Below are positions 10,404-21,613 of a stretch of DNA of 64,000 nt, piece after piece. Position numbers and translations under genes: made by a program. Under the pieces are notes generated by a model. It saw nothing but the letters and a program-made list of their open reading frames with translations. It made no database searches and was not told the origin of the DNA. The first letter of the stretch is position 1. Every line of letters begins with the position of its first letter. Source of the DNA: Adiantum capillus-veneris (lineage: Eukaryota > Streptophyta > Polypodiopsida > Polypodiales > Pteridaceae); NCBI GenBank assembly GCA_014529385.2, contig CM043945.1, forward strand, positions 149,035,241 to 149,099,240, written 5' to 3'.

Positions 10404-11260
10404 GCATATGCCAAACAGCCAAAAACATGCATGTGCTCAATAGAAGGCTTTCTATCATGCCATGCTTCATATGGAGTAATAGACTACAAAGCTTTTGTAG
10501 GACACATGTTTACTACATAAATGGCACACATGATGGCCTCAAGCCAAAAACGAATGTGGAAAATCTTGACTTTTGACCATACATCGTGTCATTCTCGTAA
10601 GTGACCTATTTTTCCTCTCAGCAACACCATTTTGTTGAGGCGTATAAGGCTTTCTATGTTGGTGTTTTATCCCATGACTAGCCAAAAATGCATTAAATTC
10701 ATGAGACATATACTCCCCCCTCGATCGGAATGGAGGGTGCCCATAGTACATTTCGAGACATTTTCAGCCATAGCCAGAAATTGTGTAAACTTCAGCCTTT
10801 GCTTTAAGTAGAAATACCCATGCATGCCTGGAGTAATCATCAATGAAAGTCAGGAAGTAAAGGTAATTGCCCAAGGACAGATTTTGCATGGGCCCACAAA
10901 CATCATTGTGCACAAACTGCAACCTGCATGTGGCCCTAATTGAACCATCCTTTGGAAACTTCAAACGTTGCATCTTACCCAAAATACAGCCTTCACAAAC
11001 ATGTTTGACAGGTTCTTCAAGAGGCGGCAAAGAAGCAACCATATTTGATTTTTGCAAACGCAGTAAACTGGCAAAATTCAGATGACCAAAACGTGCATGC
11101 CAAAGTTTTGCATCTGAAATAGCCTTTGAATCCACAACTGCATTTGCAAAATTCTACCCACGCTTATCATACAAAGTGATCTTACACAATCCATAGCATA
11201 AAATGCCAGATACAACAATTTCATCACCAAAACTGAGATCATGTAGAGTACATCTATCAT
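10404..11260 (-). pseudogene. Copia-1 pre-integrase and integrase
   Basis: From the A junction leftward, the frame has KLWHARFGHLNF and CEGCILGKMQRLKF (GAG-pre-integrase and HHCC zinc region). FVHNDVCGPM carries the first catalytic Asp, and FLTFIDDYSRHAWVFLL follows. The second Asp region is shifted by an extra base in a G-run near 10735. The third catalytic residue is present in TPQQNGVAERKN. It then runs through a stop to EAWHDRKPSIEHM and HVFGCLAYA at the gypsy-1 junction. Copia integrases insert the cDNA copy. Confidence 0.85.
11256..11260. other. Target site duplication of element A (left copy)
   Basis: ATCAT directly precedes the TG of the 5' LTR. The same five bases directly follow the CA of the 3' LTR at 37701-37705. 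Confidence 0.9.
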
Positions 11261-11853
11261 TGTTAATCCTCACGGCTCACGAACACCCTATCACCTACGA
11301 CAGACGTTGTACTATTTACTTGGTAGAGTCAAGTACCGGGCTTGTCGGTCCAATAGGAATGGTTAAGAGTGATCGCCGATGAGAGGCGCACTCTAAAACT
11401 GGAACGTATAACGTTTGGGTAAGATTGGCTAAGTGTGGACGCCCAAATGTGAACGGGCGAACCCATATAAAAGTCAATCTAAAACCTAAAAAGCCTCATT
11501 CTCTCATTTATACAATTGAAGAGTGCTCTTGCTCCATCTCCATCTTCTTCTTCTTCATCTCCTTGTGTGTGTGTGTGTGTGTATGCGTGAGAGAGAGAGA
11601 GAGAGAGAGAGTGTGCGATCGAGCATTGCGGCGGCACGACGGCGGCGAGGCGGTTGAGCGCGGCGTAGCGGCGTCTCCCTCTTCTTCGCGGCGAGGAATC
11701 CTCCCACGACAGCAAGCGTAGAGCGGTGAGTGACACACCATCGCCATCTTTGAGCTTACTAGTTTAGGCTTGTTTTGTGCTTGGAGCCATTTGTGGCTCG
11801 CACACAGTGTATCGGCAAGTTCCTTGCATTGACACGTGCGACATACGCGCACA
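11261..11853 (+). repeat. Element A 5' LTR
   Basis: It runs from TGTTAATCCTC to GCGCACA. A TATA box lies at 11466-11473. A (TG)n then (GA)n tract lies at about 11564-11611, followed by a GC-rich stretch. The 3' LTR and the LTRs of B and C share this structure. Confidence 0.95.
11466..11473 (+). promoter_or_regulatory. TATA box of element A 5' LTR
   Basis: TATAAAAG in a CCCATATAAAAGTCAA context is conserved in the A 3' LTR (28610-28617) and in C (56179-56186, minus). Transcription would start shortly downstream. Confidence 0.7.
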
Positions 11854-11857
11854 TTTT

Positions 11858-11875
11858 TGGCGCCGGTGCCGGGGA
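11858..11875 (+). other. Element A primer binding site (tRNA-Asp)
   Basis: TGGCGCCGGTGCCGGGGA lies five bases after the LTR. It differs at one base from the complement of the 3' end of plant tRNA-Asp (TGGCGCCGTTGCCGGGGA). Confidence 0.85.
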
Positions 11876-12586
11876 ATGCCATACACTAAGCTTGAATGGC
11901 ACTCTGTGCTTCTTTTGTGGTGCAATTTCAATTGTAGGAAAGGTAAGGAAGGAGGGTGTGTGTGTTGAGAAGAAGGATTTTGTGTTGCTACTGTGTATTT
12001 CTTTGTTAATGGAGTTTTCAAAGGTAGTGTGTTTTTTCTCTGTGATAAGGTCTTAGTATTAAGGTTGTTAGTTATGTGTAATGCAAAGTACAGTAAGTAG
12101 GAAGTAGATTCGTGAGAGCTAATGAAGTGTGTCAGTAGGTGTATTAGTTGTAAGTAGGTACGTAGAGTGTGTGTGTGCTCGCGCGCATATCGCGGCGACC
12201 TTATCCCAAAAAAAATTAAAATTAAAATTAATTTTTTTAATAAAAATTCTGGGATCAAAAATATCTCCCAGACCCAAGCCCAAGCTCACGCTCAGGCTCA
12301 GGCCTCAGTCGCCCTTTAAAATTACGTATTTTAGCTTCACACGTCGCTAAAAATTGACTTTTTTGAGGACCAACGGAGCTTCAGGTGACCGAACGTTGTG
12401 TTGTAAAACACACCGCGACCCTCTGAGTGACACGCTCGTTTTGAGCTATCACACACTTTAATAAAAAAAAACCGATCATTAAAAAACATTAAAAACGTAA
12501 AAAAAAAGAGTGAAAACGGAGGCCTAAAAAAGTAAGTGGTTAACCTTCGAGGTTATTCGCCGACGCTTGTAGGGTGCCAAAGGCAC
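11876..12586 (+). other. Element A leader
   Basis: Untranslated sequence before gag. It contains an AT-rich block (about 12208-12245) and, at 12427-12452, a hairpin shared with copies B and C. No open frame is credible. Confidence 0.6.
12427..12452 (+). promoter_or_regulatory. Conserved leader hairpin (A copy)
   Basis: The arms GTGACA-C-GCTCG and TGAGC-TATCAC enclose a three-base T loop, with one mismatch and one G-U pair. The same stem appears in the leaders of B and C. A role in RNA packaging or dimerisation is only a guess. Confidence 0.5.
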
Positions 12587-12768
12587 ATGCATCTGTGCTC
12601 TGGTCGTGTGCTAGACATGGAGCAACTAGAGAGAATTTCGAGTTACGCGAGTTCTCATTATCCACCTACCTTAGGTTCCGGGCCCTCGGCGAGGACCCAA
12701 GGTAGTACAAACCAAGACCCGAACATAGCGGCTAGTGACTCTTCCTCTGACTACGAAGTCATGGAGCA
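12587..12768 (+). pseudogene. Element A gag, N-terminal piece
   Basis: The start is the ATG of MHLCSGRVLDMEQ. The equivalent ATG opens MYLRSGRVLESEQ in C and MYLCSGHVLETEQ in B. The piece ends ASDSSSDYEVMEH where gypsy-2 inserted. The rest of gag resumes at 21614. This N-terminal region is Ser-rich and probably unstructured. Confidence 0.7.
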
Positions 12769-14360
12769 TGTCATAATAATCAATATCTAATTCTCCTAAA
12801 TGATTTTCTCATGTTAAACTGATCATTTAATACGGGGAAGTGCCAGGGGAGAAAAAGCTAGAATATTGGTTAAGCTAGCAGACCGGCCACAGTAGGGATC
12901 CAAAGGAGGGAAAATAGGGATCCAAAGGGGGGGCCATCTGCAAAAGAGCCATGTGCAACAATGGGCTAAAAAGACCCTAAGGTTCAACCCATTAAGACTT
13001 CCAAAATGATAAGGTTCCAAAATTCAAAGGTTGTGTCCAAAGCTCAACCATGGGGGAATTGGATGCTTTGTGTGTGTCAAAAAAGTCTTTACAAATCCCT
13101 ACTAAGGAGGGGGCGAAGCCTAGCTTGTAGGGGATGAGAGAGAAATCCACACACACACACACACACAAGCTCCCTTTACACAAAGGGAATGAGCGACACA
13201 TGTCAGCTCCCTAGGCTAGATGCTCACAAGGTGTACCCAATTCCTATTGGATGGCCTTGGAGGTGGACCAATGAGAATTAGGCTAGAGTAAATCTAGTTT
13301 AATTAATTTAAAAACACCTAATAAAATAACCAATGAGAATTAAGTCCTCTAGAAGACTATTGGACAGTCTCCCAAGGGGTCCAATGAGCATTCAGCAGCC
13401 CAATGGCTTGCCTGATTCCTATTGGCCAGGAGGCAAAGGGGTCCAATGAGAGTTTAGTTGAATTATTAAATTACCTAAAGCTCTCACAAAAGGGGAAATG
13501 GGGACACATGTTAGAAGGCTATCACTTATGTTGCTTAATTGTCATTGGCTAGCCCTAGGGAGGTCCAATGAGAGGACAGCAAGAGCAAATAGCAAGAGGG
13601 CTCACCCAAGAGAGAGAGAGGGGGCTGATTTTTGCAAGGCATTATCACACACACACTCTCACACAGTCTATGGAGAAGCAAGAAAAAGACTCTCTTCCCA
13701 AGCTTTAATGGAGAGCTCATCACCTACTCCAAGCTTGTGAGATAGAAGCCTACATCGACACACTCTTGGCATGTGGATGCAAATCCAACCAAGATCCAAG
13801 CTCCAATGCATGCTTCATCTCCTCTACCAAGCTAATTACTAAGCTAAGCTATGCTAATATGAGTGATTATGTGAAGAGATGTACATCTTTCTCGTAAGAC
13901 TACTCCTTCTTCCTCTCAATCTACTCTCATACCCTGCTAGCTCTCACCATCTTTGAAGGTGTGTGAGGTCTTGGGTCTGAGACCGGGGATAATTATGTTG
14001 TGTTTGCTAAGTGTTTTGCTTACTGCATGAAGCTTTCATCTTCATTGCACTAGCTAGTCTTGAAGGAACACAAAGAATTGTATTGTACAATGTCTCTCTT
14101 GATGGGAGAAACCATAATACAAAGCTTTTTGGAGGGAGGACCGGCTCCATGTAAATCCGGTCCTCAACTGTTGTCAATAGCTTAATTTCTCTCTCTTTTG
14201 AAAGTATTGTTCATGCTATCTAACTAGGTGTTATGCTTTTTGTTGCTCTCTCCATCCAAGCACTCTTGTAATTCTCATTAGGAATCTGTTCTAATGAAAT
14301 GCCCACTATGTTCATGCTAATTTCCGCTACACACAAGTTTTTAGGCCATTAAATGTTACA
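12769..14360 (+). repeat. Gypsy-2 5' LTR
   Basis: Starts TGTCATAATAATC and ends AATGTTACA. It carries a (CA)n tract near 13149-13168 and a cluster of CCAAT/ATTGG boxes at 13246-13568. Compared with the 3' LTR it has an extra short G/A-rich duplication near 12895-12925, but it is otherwise close to identical, so the insertion is recent. Confidence 0.93.
13246..13568. promoter_or_regulatory. Array of ten CCAAT/ATTGG boxes in gypsy-2 LTR
   Basis: CCAAT occurs at 13268, 13330, 13381, 13400, 13443 and 13564, and ATTGG at 13246, 13359, 13421 and 13544. Five of the CCAAT copies extend to CCAATGAG. CCAAT is the binding core of the plant NF-Y factor; use as an enhancer is inferred. The array is repeated in the 3' LTR. 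Confidence 0.6.
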
Positions 14361-14361
14361 T

Positions 14362-14373
14362 TGGTATCAGAGC
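14362..14373 (+). other. Gypsy-2 primer binding site (initiator Met)
   Basis: TGGTATCAGAGC lies one base after the LTR. This is the exact plant initiator-Met tRNA complement. Confidence 0.9.
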
Positions 14374-14777
14374 TCAAGGTTTCTCTTTTCTTGCTCAAGA
14401 AGGGAGGTCCTCAAGCTAGCTATAAATGGTTGGTATTATTAATTGCCTGTGAGTAAGTAGAATAGGGATTTTTCAGCCTTGCAGTGCGCCTGCCTTCGTG
14501 CAGTTAACGGGGCATCACCGTTGAGAGCTATGGTCTTAATAGTGGAGTCCTACGGGGCTTGCCTACGGCTTAACCACTATTGAGCTATTAGAAGCTTGAC
14601 AAGAGCCGGTGTTGTTTTGGTGTTGAACGACCCTCTCTTCTATTCCTTGCAATTAATGGTATTCGAGCCACGGGTACATTAGCTTGAGTGCTTTTTCTAA
14701 AGGGGTAAAGAGGAGTAGCAACTAGGGCTTGAAGTGCCAAAGTACACCTAAAAAGTTTCCACGTAAAAGTTGTTAGA
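14374..14777 (+). other. Gypsy-2 leader
   Basis: Untranslated sequence between primer site and gag. I see no open frame, repeat or other signal. Confidence 0.6.
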
Positions 14778-15611
14778 ATGGCTGACAATATTAAAGAGAG
14801 TGAAATTAATGTTAATAACTTTGATTCTGCTAATGAGCAAGCTACTAATGATGCTCCGATGCTTGTTAACTATCTTGTTTCTATGCTTCAACAAGCCATG
14901 GGCAATCCATCTCTCCAAAGTGAAGTGCAACGGCAGCTCCGTGCTCATGGGATTCTCCAAGATCACCACCATGACGAGAGAACACCTAGGAAGCCTCCTT
15001 GTGAGACTTCCAAAAGAGGTCTCTCTCCGATTTGGGAAGAAGAAGAGAATCCATACGAAGGGCTCAAGAATTTACTTCTTGATGATGCATCTTCTTCCCA
15101 AAGGAGAACTCAAGAGCTTCCACCGAAGGAACGAGAAAGAAGTGAGTCTCCCGTCACCTCGGCGGAGATGGCTCCACGAAGACGGCGGGCTAAACGCTCT
15201 CCATCACCACCAAAGCGGAGAAGACCATCGCACCCTTCTCCACACCATAATTCAAAGAGGGATGATAAAAAGCAAGAGAAGAAAAAGGCGAGAAAGAGGA
15301 CACCCTCTTCTCCATCTTCTTCATCCTCTTCCTCTTATGAAAGTGATGGTGAAGACGACGAAGATCAAGACAAGAAAAAGGCGAGAAAGAGGTCCCCCTC
15401 TTCTGCGCCTTCTTCAAATTCTTCACCTTCTGAAGAAAGCGATGGTGCAACCTTTGAACCATCAAAAAGAAGAGGCCATAGGAAATCCTATGTTGCATGG
15501 AAGAGGTCGTCCAAGCTGAAGAAGTTCAGAGAGGGAGGGAAGAGCATCTCTTTCCTTACCTATGATGGCACCTTTGGTGCTACGGACAAAGTCTTGGCCT
15601 TTATCCAATAG
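14778..15611 (+). pseudogene. Gypsy-2 gag, N-terminal basic Ser-rich half
   Basis: The ATG opens MADNIKESEINVN. The protein has an alpha-helical-looking start, then from about residue 130 an unusual Arg/Lys/Ser region. This includes RRRRAKRSPSPPKRRR and two copies of a KKKARKR-Ser-run-acidic unit at about residues 165-225. The basic clusters look like nuclear localisation signals. The domain ends in the start of the capsid (SFLTYDGTFGATDKVLAF). A TAG replaces the next codon, and the same frame continues beyond it. Confidence 0.75.
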
Positions 15612-16290
15612 TTTGATGTGGCGTTTGGAGATGAGGGCTTCACGGAGTCCTCTAAGCTACACCATGTAGCTATGCACTTTCAAAAGTCCGCCAGGCAATG
15701 GTGGTCTAGCCTACGAGCCAACGGGGAAGCTCCACGAACATGAAAAGCTTTAAGAGCTTCCATTATGAAACAGTTTTTGGCCACCGATGCCAAAGACAAA
15801 GTACTCACCGAATGGCGAAGCTTAAAGCTCTCTCCCTATGAATCCATCCACAAATATGTAGACAAGTTTTGGGACCTACAACTCAAAGCCACTGTCTTCA
15901 AAAAGTTGGATTTTGGAGAGCAAAAGCAACAATTTTGTGCGGGCTTAACCGAAGAAATGGCGGAGTATGTCAACTCCCAAAGGCCACGTACCATATCGGC
16001 GGTAATACACCATACTATGGTGGCCTCTCGAATCAATTTCCAAACGGGGGCTAAAAGAAATAATAAGCCCACGGAAAACAAGGGTTCCAACGAGCCAAAG
16101 GGGAAGGACAATTTCCAAAAGTCTCCTAAGGGCAACTCCACAAAGCTAAAGAGAAGGGAGTTTACAAAGGTAAAAACAAACTCTCTCCTGAAGAGCTTGA
16201 GCGTTATCGCAAGGATAACCGGTGTTTCAAGTGCGGCGAACAAGGGCATGCGTACCGCGCTTGTCCCCAAAAGAACAACCGCCAAGATCC
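15612..16290 (+). pseudogene. Gypsy-2 gag capsid and zinc knuckle
   Basis: The capsid continues with KLHHVAMHFQKSARQWWSSL, a second stop (TGA) and KQFLATDAKDKVLTEWRSL, then FCAGLTEEMAEYV. Near 16193 the frame moves to another phase, which then gives a complete CCHC knuckle, CFKCGEQGHAYRAC. The knuckle binds RNA. It is intact in sequence but out of frame with the capsid. Confidence 0.8.
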
Positions 16291-16705
16291 TCCTAGAGCT
16301 ACCTTGGTTGAAATCCAAGAGGAGGAGACTCACCAAATTCACCACAAAGGATCTCCTCTATGCCATGCTTAGGGAAAGGGAAGAGAACATGATGCTTTTA
16401 TTCTCTTTGACCCTGGTTCTACTCACAATTTAATATCTATAGAGTTGGCCACCAAGCTAGGCATACAAGCCTACGAGATGGGAGATGTCCTACCAAGGAG
16501 CAAGAAGCTTCAGTCACTCCCTTAATCGGGAAATTGAGGCTTCATGTCCAAAGCTATGTGGACAAAGAGGACTTCTTTATCTCTCCTCTCAAGCATGAGG
16601 ATGTAATCCTAGGGGCACCATGGTTTGATCGCCTGGCTGCCAATGTTAAATTCCCTGAAAGGAGAATCTCCTTTAACTTCAGGGAAAAAGACATGTATAT
16701 AGATG
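16291..16705 (+). pseudogene. Gypsy-2 protease
   Basis: The active site reads FILFDPGSTHNLISI, where the family normally has D-S/T-G; Pro at the middle position probably impairs it. A stop follows near 16525. The C-terminal conserved block VILGAPWFDRLAAN is present in the next open frame. The protease would cut the gag-pol polyprotein. Confidence 0.7.
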
Positions 16706-17925
16706 CTAAGGAAATGGGTAACAATATCCCCATTGTACATACACCAACTTTCAACAAGTCAATAAAGAGCTCTATTTCCGTGTACATGATTTTTGTTAAA
16801 GATTCTCAAAATGAACCTAATGCTTTAGCAAAAGAAAATAAAAGCAACCAAAAGGAATTAGAGTTATCTAATTTTCTCAAGGGGTTTCAAGATGTTTTTA
16901 TTGACGACATCCCTTGTGAGCTACCTCCTAAACGAGGTAGTGATGACCATGCAATTGAACTTCTTCCAGGAAGTTCACCGCCTAACAAACCTCCTTATAG
17001 AGTTTCTGAAGCTCAACAAGACGAGATTATGTGGCATGAGTTAGTTGAGAAGGGCATGGTTAGGCCTAGCTCATCTCCATTTTGCTCACCTGTGCTATTA
17101 GTGCAAAAGAAAGACGGTACATATCGTATGTGTGTCGACTATAGAGCACTAAATAGGATCACTATCAAGAATAGGTTTCCCGTTCCATGGGTAGAAGACC
17201 TATTTGATAAGCTACAAGGATCGACCTACTTCAATAGGATTGACCTAAAACGTGGCTATCATCAAATAAGGATAGTTGATCAAGACATTGTAAAGACCGC
17301 ATTTCGCACCACATTTGGTCTTTACGAATACATTGTCATGTCTTTTGGCTTGACCAATGCACCAGCCACATTCAACCACTTGATGGAGAAGTTGTTCAGG
17401 CTTCATCGAACCTTCATTGGAGTGTTCTTTGATGATATTATCATCTACTCTAATTCATTAGACGAACACAAGCAACACCTCCAGGTAATATTTCAAGTTT
17501 TAAGAGAGAATAAACTTTATGTTAATCGAAAGAAAAGTGAATTTTTCTTGCAAGAGATTCAGTATTTAGGTCACATTATCTCTCAAGATGGCATCCAAAT
17601 GGATCCATCAAAGTTAGAGGTAATAAAAGGATGGCCTAAACCAAAGAATCTTCATGAACTAAGAAGCTTTATAGGTATGTGTGCATACTATAGACGCTTC
17701 ATAGAAAAGTTCTCACAAATTGCGGGACCATTACATGACCTAACAAAGAAAAGCGTTAGGTATACATGGTCTGCTAAGGAGAACAATGCTTTCGAAAGCT
17801 TAAAGAAAAGCTTATCTCTCAACCCGTGCTTACACTACCGAATCTCTCAAAACTATTTGAGGTCCAATGTGATGCTTGTGGTGATTGCCTTTGAGCTGTT
17901 TTGCTCCAAGAAGGGCACGCCATAG
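16534..17925 (+). pseudogene. Gypsy-2 reverse transcriptase
   Basis: After the protease tail, the linker and IELLPGSSPPNKPPYRVS lead into RT: VQKKDGTYRMCVDYRALN, NRIDLKRGYHQIRI with the first catalytic Asp, [11 protein letters not shown], and GVFFDDIIIYS with the catalytic Asp pair. The thumb has FIGMCAYYRRFIEKFS. All RT blocks are in one open frame and look functional. The frame slips at about 17850 at the start of RNase H, so the natural polyprotein is broken there. Confidence 0.85.
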
Positions 17926-18671
17926 GTTATGAAAGTCGAAGGCTCGACCCTGTTGAGCAAGCTCTAGGCATATATGAAAAGGAACTCCTTGCACTTCTAC
18001 ATGCCTTAGACTCATGGAAGCACTATTTATTGGGGACTCCTTTCATTCTGCGAACGGATCACCAAAGTCTTAAGTACTTCATGACGCAGACCAAGCTCTC
18101 CGACAAACAAATGAGGTGGGCAAGTTTCCTTTTGCAATTTCATTTTCATATTGCTCACATTGTTGGCAAGCATAATCAAGTAGCTGAAGCACTCTCAAGA
18201 CGGCCGAGAGTGAATGCGGTCTCCATAGCAACTCACAATGATCTATCTTCAATGATAGATGAGTATGCTATTGATCCCGATTTTAGAGATGTGATTTCAG
18301 CCCTTGCATTAGGGAAGAAAGAAGAACCATTTACTTTACAAGATGGTTACCTTCTCTATGGCAATAGACTATGCGTTACTAACTCACTATGTGAGAAAGT
18401 AATGTATGAATCTCATGCTCCACCTTATTCGGGGCATAGAGGGATTCAGTCTACCTTAAAGGGAATTGAAACATATTTCTATTGGCCTACCATGAAAGTG
18501 AACATACAAGAGTATGTTTCTAAATGTGTGGTATGCCAAAAGACAAAATTTGATAGAGGGAAGCAACTTGGATTGCTTCAACGAGCATATCCATGGATTT
18601 TATCTTTGGATTGCCTAAGTCTCTATCCATGGGAATACGGGAATATGGACGATAGTAGACAGGTTCAGTAA
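17850..18671 (+). pseudogene. Gypsy-2 RNase H and integrase zinc domain
   Basis: The RNase H blocks are CDACGDCLGAVLLQEG, YEKELLALLHALDSW and RTDHQSLKYF. In GKHNQVAEALSRRP the last catalytic Asp of the family (VADALSR) reads Glu. The integrase HHCC zinc region is intact (HAPPYSGHRG and CVVCQKTK). A frame slip near 18590 separates it from the catalytic core. Confidence 0.8.
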
Positions 18672-18999
18672 ACAAGCTCATTTTATACCTGTCAAGAAGA
18701 CTATCAAAGCCCATCAAATGGCAACCCTCTTCATTTCACAAATTTTCAAGTACCATGGCTTGCCAATGTCCATAGTGTCGGATAGAGATCCTAGAATGAC
18801 TAGTAATTTCTGGAAGGGTCTCTTTGAGAATTTAGGGACAAGGCTAAACTTCTCTTCGGCCTATCATCCACAAACAGATGGCCAAAGTGAAATAGCTAAC
18901 CTAACAATTCTCGATCTACTAAAAGCCCTATGTAACGGAAGTAGATCAAAGATCCCAATGGGAGAAGTACTTACCCTTAGTGGAGTATGCTTACAATAA
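18590..18999 (+). pseudogene. Gypsy-2 integrase catalytic core
   Basis: The first catalytic Asp lies in SMDFIFGLPKS in one frame. After a slip, GIWTIVDRFSKQAHFIPVKK continues. The second Asp is in SDRDPRMTSNFW and the Glu in HPQTDGQSEIANLTI. All three catalytic residues are present but spread over more than one frame. Confidence 0.8.
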
Positions 19000-19619
19000 C
19001 ATTGTACATACTTCCACGGGAAAAGCACCTTTCGAGGTAATTGAGGGAAGATCAAAAAGTCCCTTGCTACTTAAGGTACATGGGAAGATCTTCGCTGCAG
19101 ATGAGTATAGCTGGGACCTACAAGAATCTTTTCACAAGATTAAGGATGCTATCTCTATCTCACAGCAAAGGCAAAAGGCTGTTGCTGACAAGCATAGAAG
19201 AGCCCAAGCCTTTAAAGAAAATTATTGGGTCTTATTAAAGTTTCCCAAGGCTCGATTAAGGCACACAACGGGCAAGAATCCTACGGGACACCAAAAGTAC
19301 TATGCTAAACTAGCAAAAAGGTACTATGGCCCCTTCCAGATTCTTAGGCCAATCAATGAGATGGCCTATCAACTCAAGTTGCCCAATCATTTGGCTCATA
19401 CACAATGCTTTCCATGTGAGCCTATTAAAGCCTTACAAAGGAGAGCCACCTCAAGAACCAACTATTGAAGACCCACTGGAGATCGAGGACCAAGAGGAGG
19501 TGCTGCAGCCCGAGTCCATTATCCACATGAAGACAAGGTACTAAGAGGTGGTAAGACTATCCGACGATATCTTATTAAGTTTAAGAATTATCCTTTTGAA
19601 GATGCTAGATGGATGTAGG
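18980..19619 (+). pseudogene. Gypsy-2 integrase C-terminus and chromodomain
   Basis: PFEVIEGRSKSPLLL, then a region rich in Lys, and YYGPFQILRPINEMAYQLKL are the usual C-terminal blocks. After a frame change the tail reads PESIIH, KVLRGGKTIRRYLIKFKNY and PFEDARWM. This fits a chromodomain (family form YLVKWKGYP..DATWE). Chromodomains steer insertion to marked chromatin. Confidence 0.7.
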
Positions 19620-20032
19620 GCATACAATTAAAGGATAACCTAAACCTTGTCAATGCTTACAATGCTTCCCAAGAGTAAGCAAATGTACAAAATGTTAAAA
19701 ATGAACAAAGTTTTTGTCTTATAAGACTCTCTTTTTCTTTATTGTGCACAAAAATGAAGTAGTATGCATGCTTAGATCAACTTTGCGGAGACGACATCTC
19801 CCAAACACCAAGTAGAGCTTGTCACTCTACTATGGAAGATTGATAGGACTAATGTGCATACATGCTTGCGGCAACCTCAGGCTCTCAAGCGCCAAATGGA
19901 CTAGTCATCCATTGTGGAATGATGTCGTAGGGTAACATAGGGATCCTCTACCCGCTAAGAAAAGGACTCATGAATATGCTTTATCTTCTCTACACCATAG
20001 TCCAGGATGATATGATTTCAAGAGAGAGGTAA
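19620..20032 (+). other. Gypsy-2 3' untranslated region and polypurine tract
   Basis: Non-coding sequence with no further frame. It ends in the purine-rich AAGAGAGAGGTAA (20020-20032) directly before the 3' LTR, which is the plus-strand primer. Confidence 0.65.
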
Positions 20033-21613
20033 TGTCATAATAATCAATATCTAATTCTCCTAAATGATTTTCTCATGTTAAACTGATCATTTAATATGGG
20101 GAAGTGCCAGGGGAGAAAAAGCTAGAATATTGGTTAAGCTAGCAGACCGGCTACAGTAGGGATCCAAAGGGGGGGGCCATCTGCAAAAGAGCCATGTACA
20201 ACAATGGGCTAAAAAGACCCTAAGGTTCAACCCATTAAGACTTCCAAAATGCTAAGGTTCCAAAATTCAAAGGTTGTGTCCAAACGTCAACCATGGGGAA
20301 ATTGGATGCTTTGTGTGTATCAAAAAAGTCTTTACAAATCCCTACTAAGGAGGGGGCGAGCCTAGCTTGTAGGGGATGAGAGAGAAATCCACACACACAC
20401 ACACACACACACACACAAGCTCCCTTTACACAAAGGGAATGAGGGACACATGTCAGCTCCCTAGGCCAGATGCTCACAAGGTGTACCCAATTCCTATTGG
20501 ATGGCCTTGGAGGTGGACCAATGAGAATTAGGCTAGAGTAAATCTAGTTTAATTAATTTAAAAACACCTAATAAAATAACCAATGAGAATTAAGTCCTCT
20601 AGAAGACTATTGGACAGTCTCCCAAGGGGTCCAATGAGCATTCAGCAGCCCAATGGCTTGCCTGATTCCTATTGGCCAGGAGGCAAAGGGGTCCAATGAG
20701 AGTTTTGTTGAATTATTAAATTACCTAAAGCTCTCACAAAAGGGGAAAGGGGGACACATGTTAGAAGGCTATCACTTATGTTGCTTAATTGTCATTGGCT
20801 AGCCCTAGGGAGGTCCAATGAGAGGACAGCAAGAGCAAATAGCAAGAGGGCTCGCCCAAGAGAGAGAGGGGGCTGATTTTTGCAAGGCATTATCACACAC
20901 ACACACACTCTCACACAGTCTATGGAGAAGCAAGAAAAAGACTCTTTTCCCAAGCTTTAATGGAGAGCTCATCACCTACTCCAAGCTTGTGAGATAGAAG
21001 CCTACATCGACACACTCTTGGCATGTGGATGCAAATCCAACCAAGAGCCAAGCTCCAATGCATGCTTCATCTCCTCTATCAAGCTAATTACTAAGCTAAG
21101 CTATGCTAATATGAGTGATTATGTGAAGAGATGTACATCTTTCTCGTAAGACTACTCCTTCTTCCTCTCAATCTACTCTCATACCCTGCTAGCTCTCACC
21201 ATCTTCGAAGGTGTGTGAGGTCTTGGGTCTGAGACCGGGGATAATTGATGTTTTGTTTGCTAAGTGTTTTGCTTAGTGCATGAAGCGTTCATCTTCATTG
21301 CACTAGCTAGTCTTGAAGGAACACAAAGAATTGTATTGTACAATGTCTCTCTTGATGGGAGAAACCATAATACAAAGCTTTTTGGAGGGAGGACCGGCTC
21401 CATGTAAATCCGGTCCTCAACTATTGTCAATAGCTTAATTTCTCTCTCTTTTGAAAGTATTGTTCATGCTATCTAACTAGGTGTTATGCTTTTTGTTGCT
21501 CTCTCCACCCAAGCACTCTTGTAATTCTCATTAGGAATCTATTCTAATGAAATGCCCACTATGTTCATGCTAATTTCCGCTACACACAAGTTTTGAGGCC
21601 ATTAAATGTTACA
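20033..21613 (+). repeat. Gypsy-2 3' LTR
   Basis: Same start and end as the 5' LTR, and aligned along its full length apart from small indels, including a longer (CA)n run at about 20391-20418. It also carries the CCAAT array. Confidence 0.93.

Larger units (their letters stand above)
12769..21613 (+). mobile_element. Gypsy-2: chromovirus nested in element A gag
   Basis: Near-identical LTRs of about 1.6 kb flank a full initiator-Met primer site, gag, protease, RT, RNase H, integrase, chromodomain-like end and polypurine tract. The five bases outside are GAGCA on the left and GAGGG on the right, an imperfect duplication. Copies B and C read straight through this point in gag, which confirms the insertion. 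Reading frames are broken in several places, so it is not autonomous now. Confidence 0.9.

Noticed and set aside
11508-12258. Open frames through the (TG)n/(GA)n tracts of LTR A
   Set aside because: They arise from simple repeats and GC-rich LTR sequence. The same artefacts recur in every LTR copy.
15190-15498. Minus-strand ORF of 102 codons
   Set aside because: It is the complement of the Arg/Ser-rich gag repeat and has no independent support.
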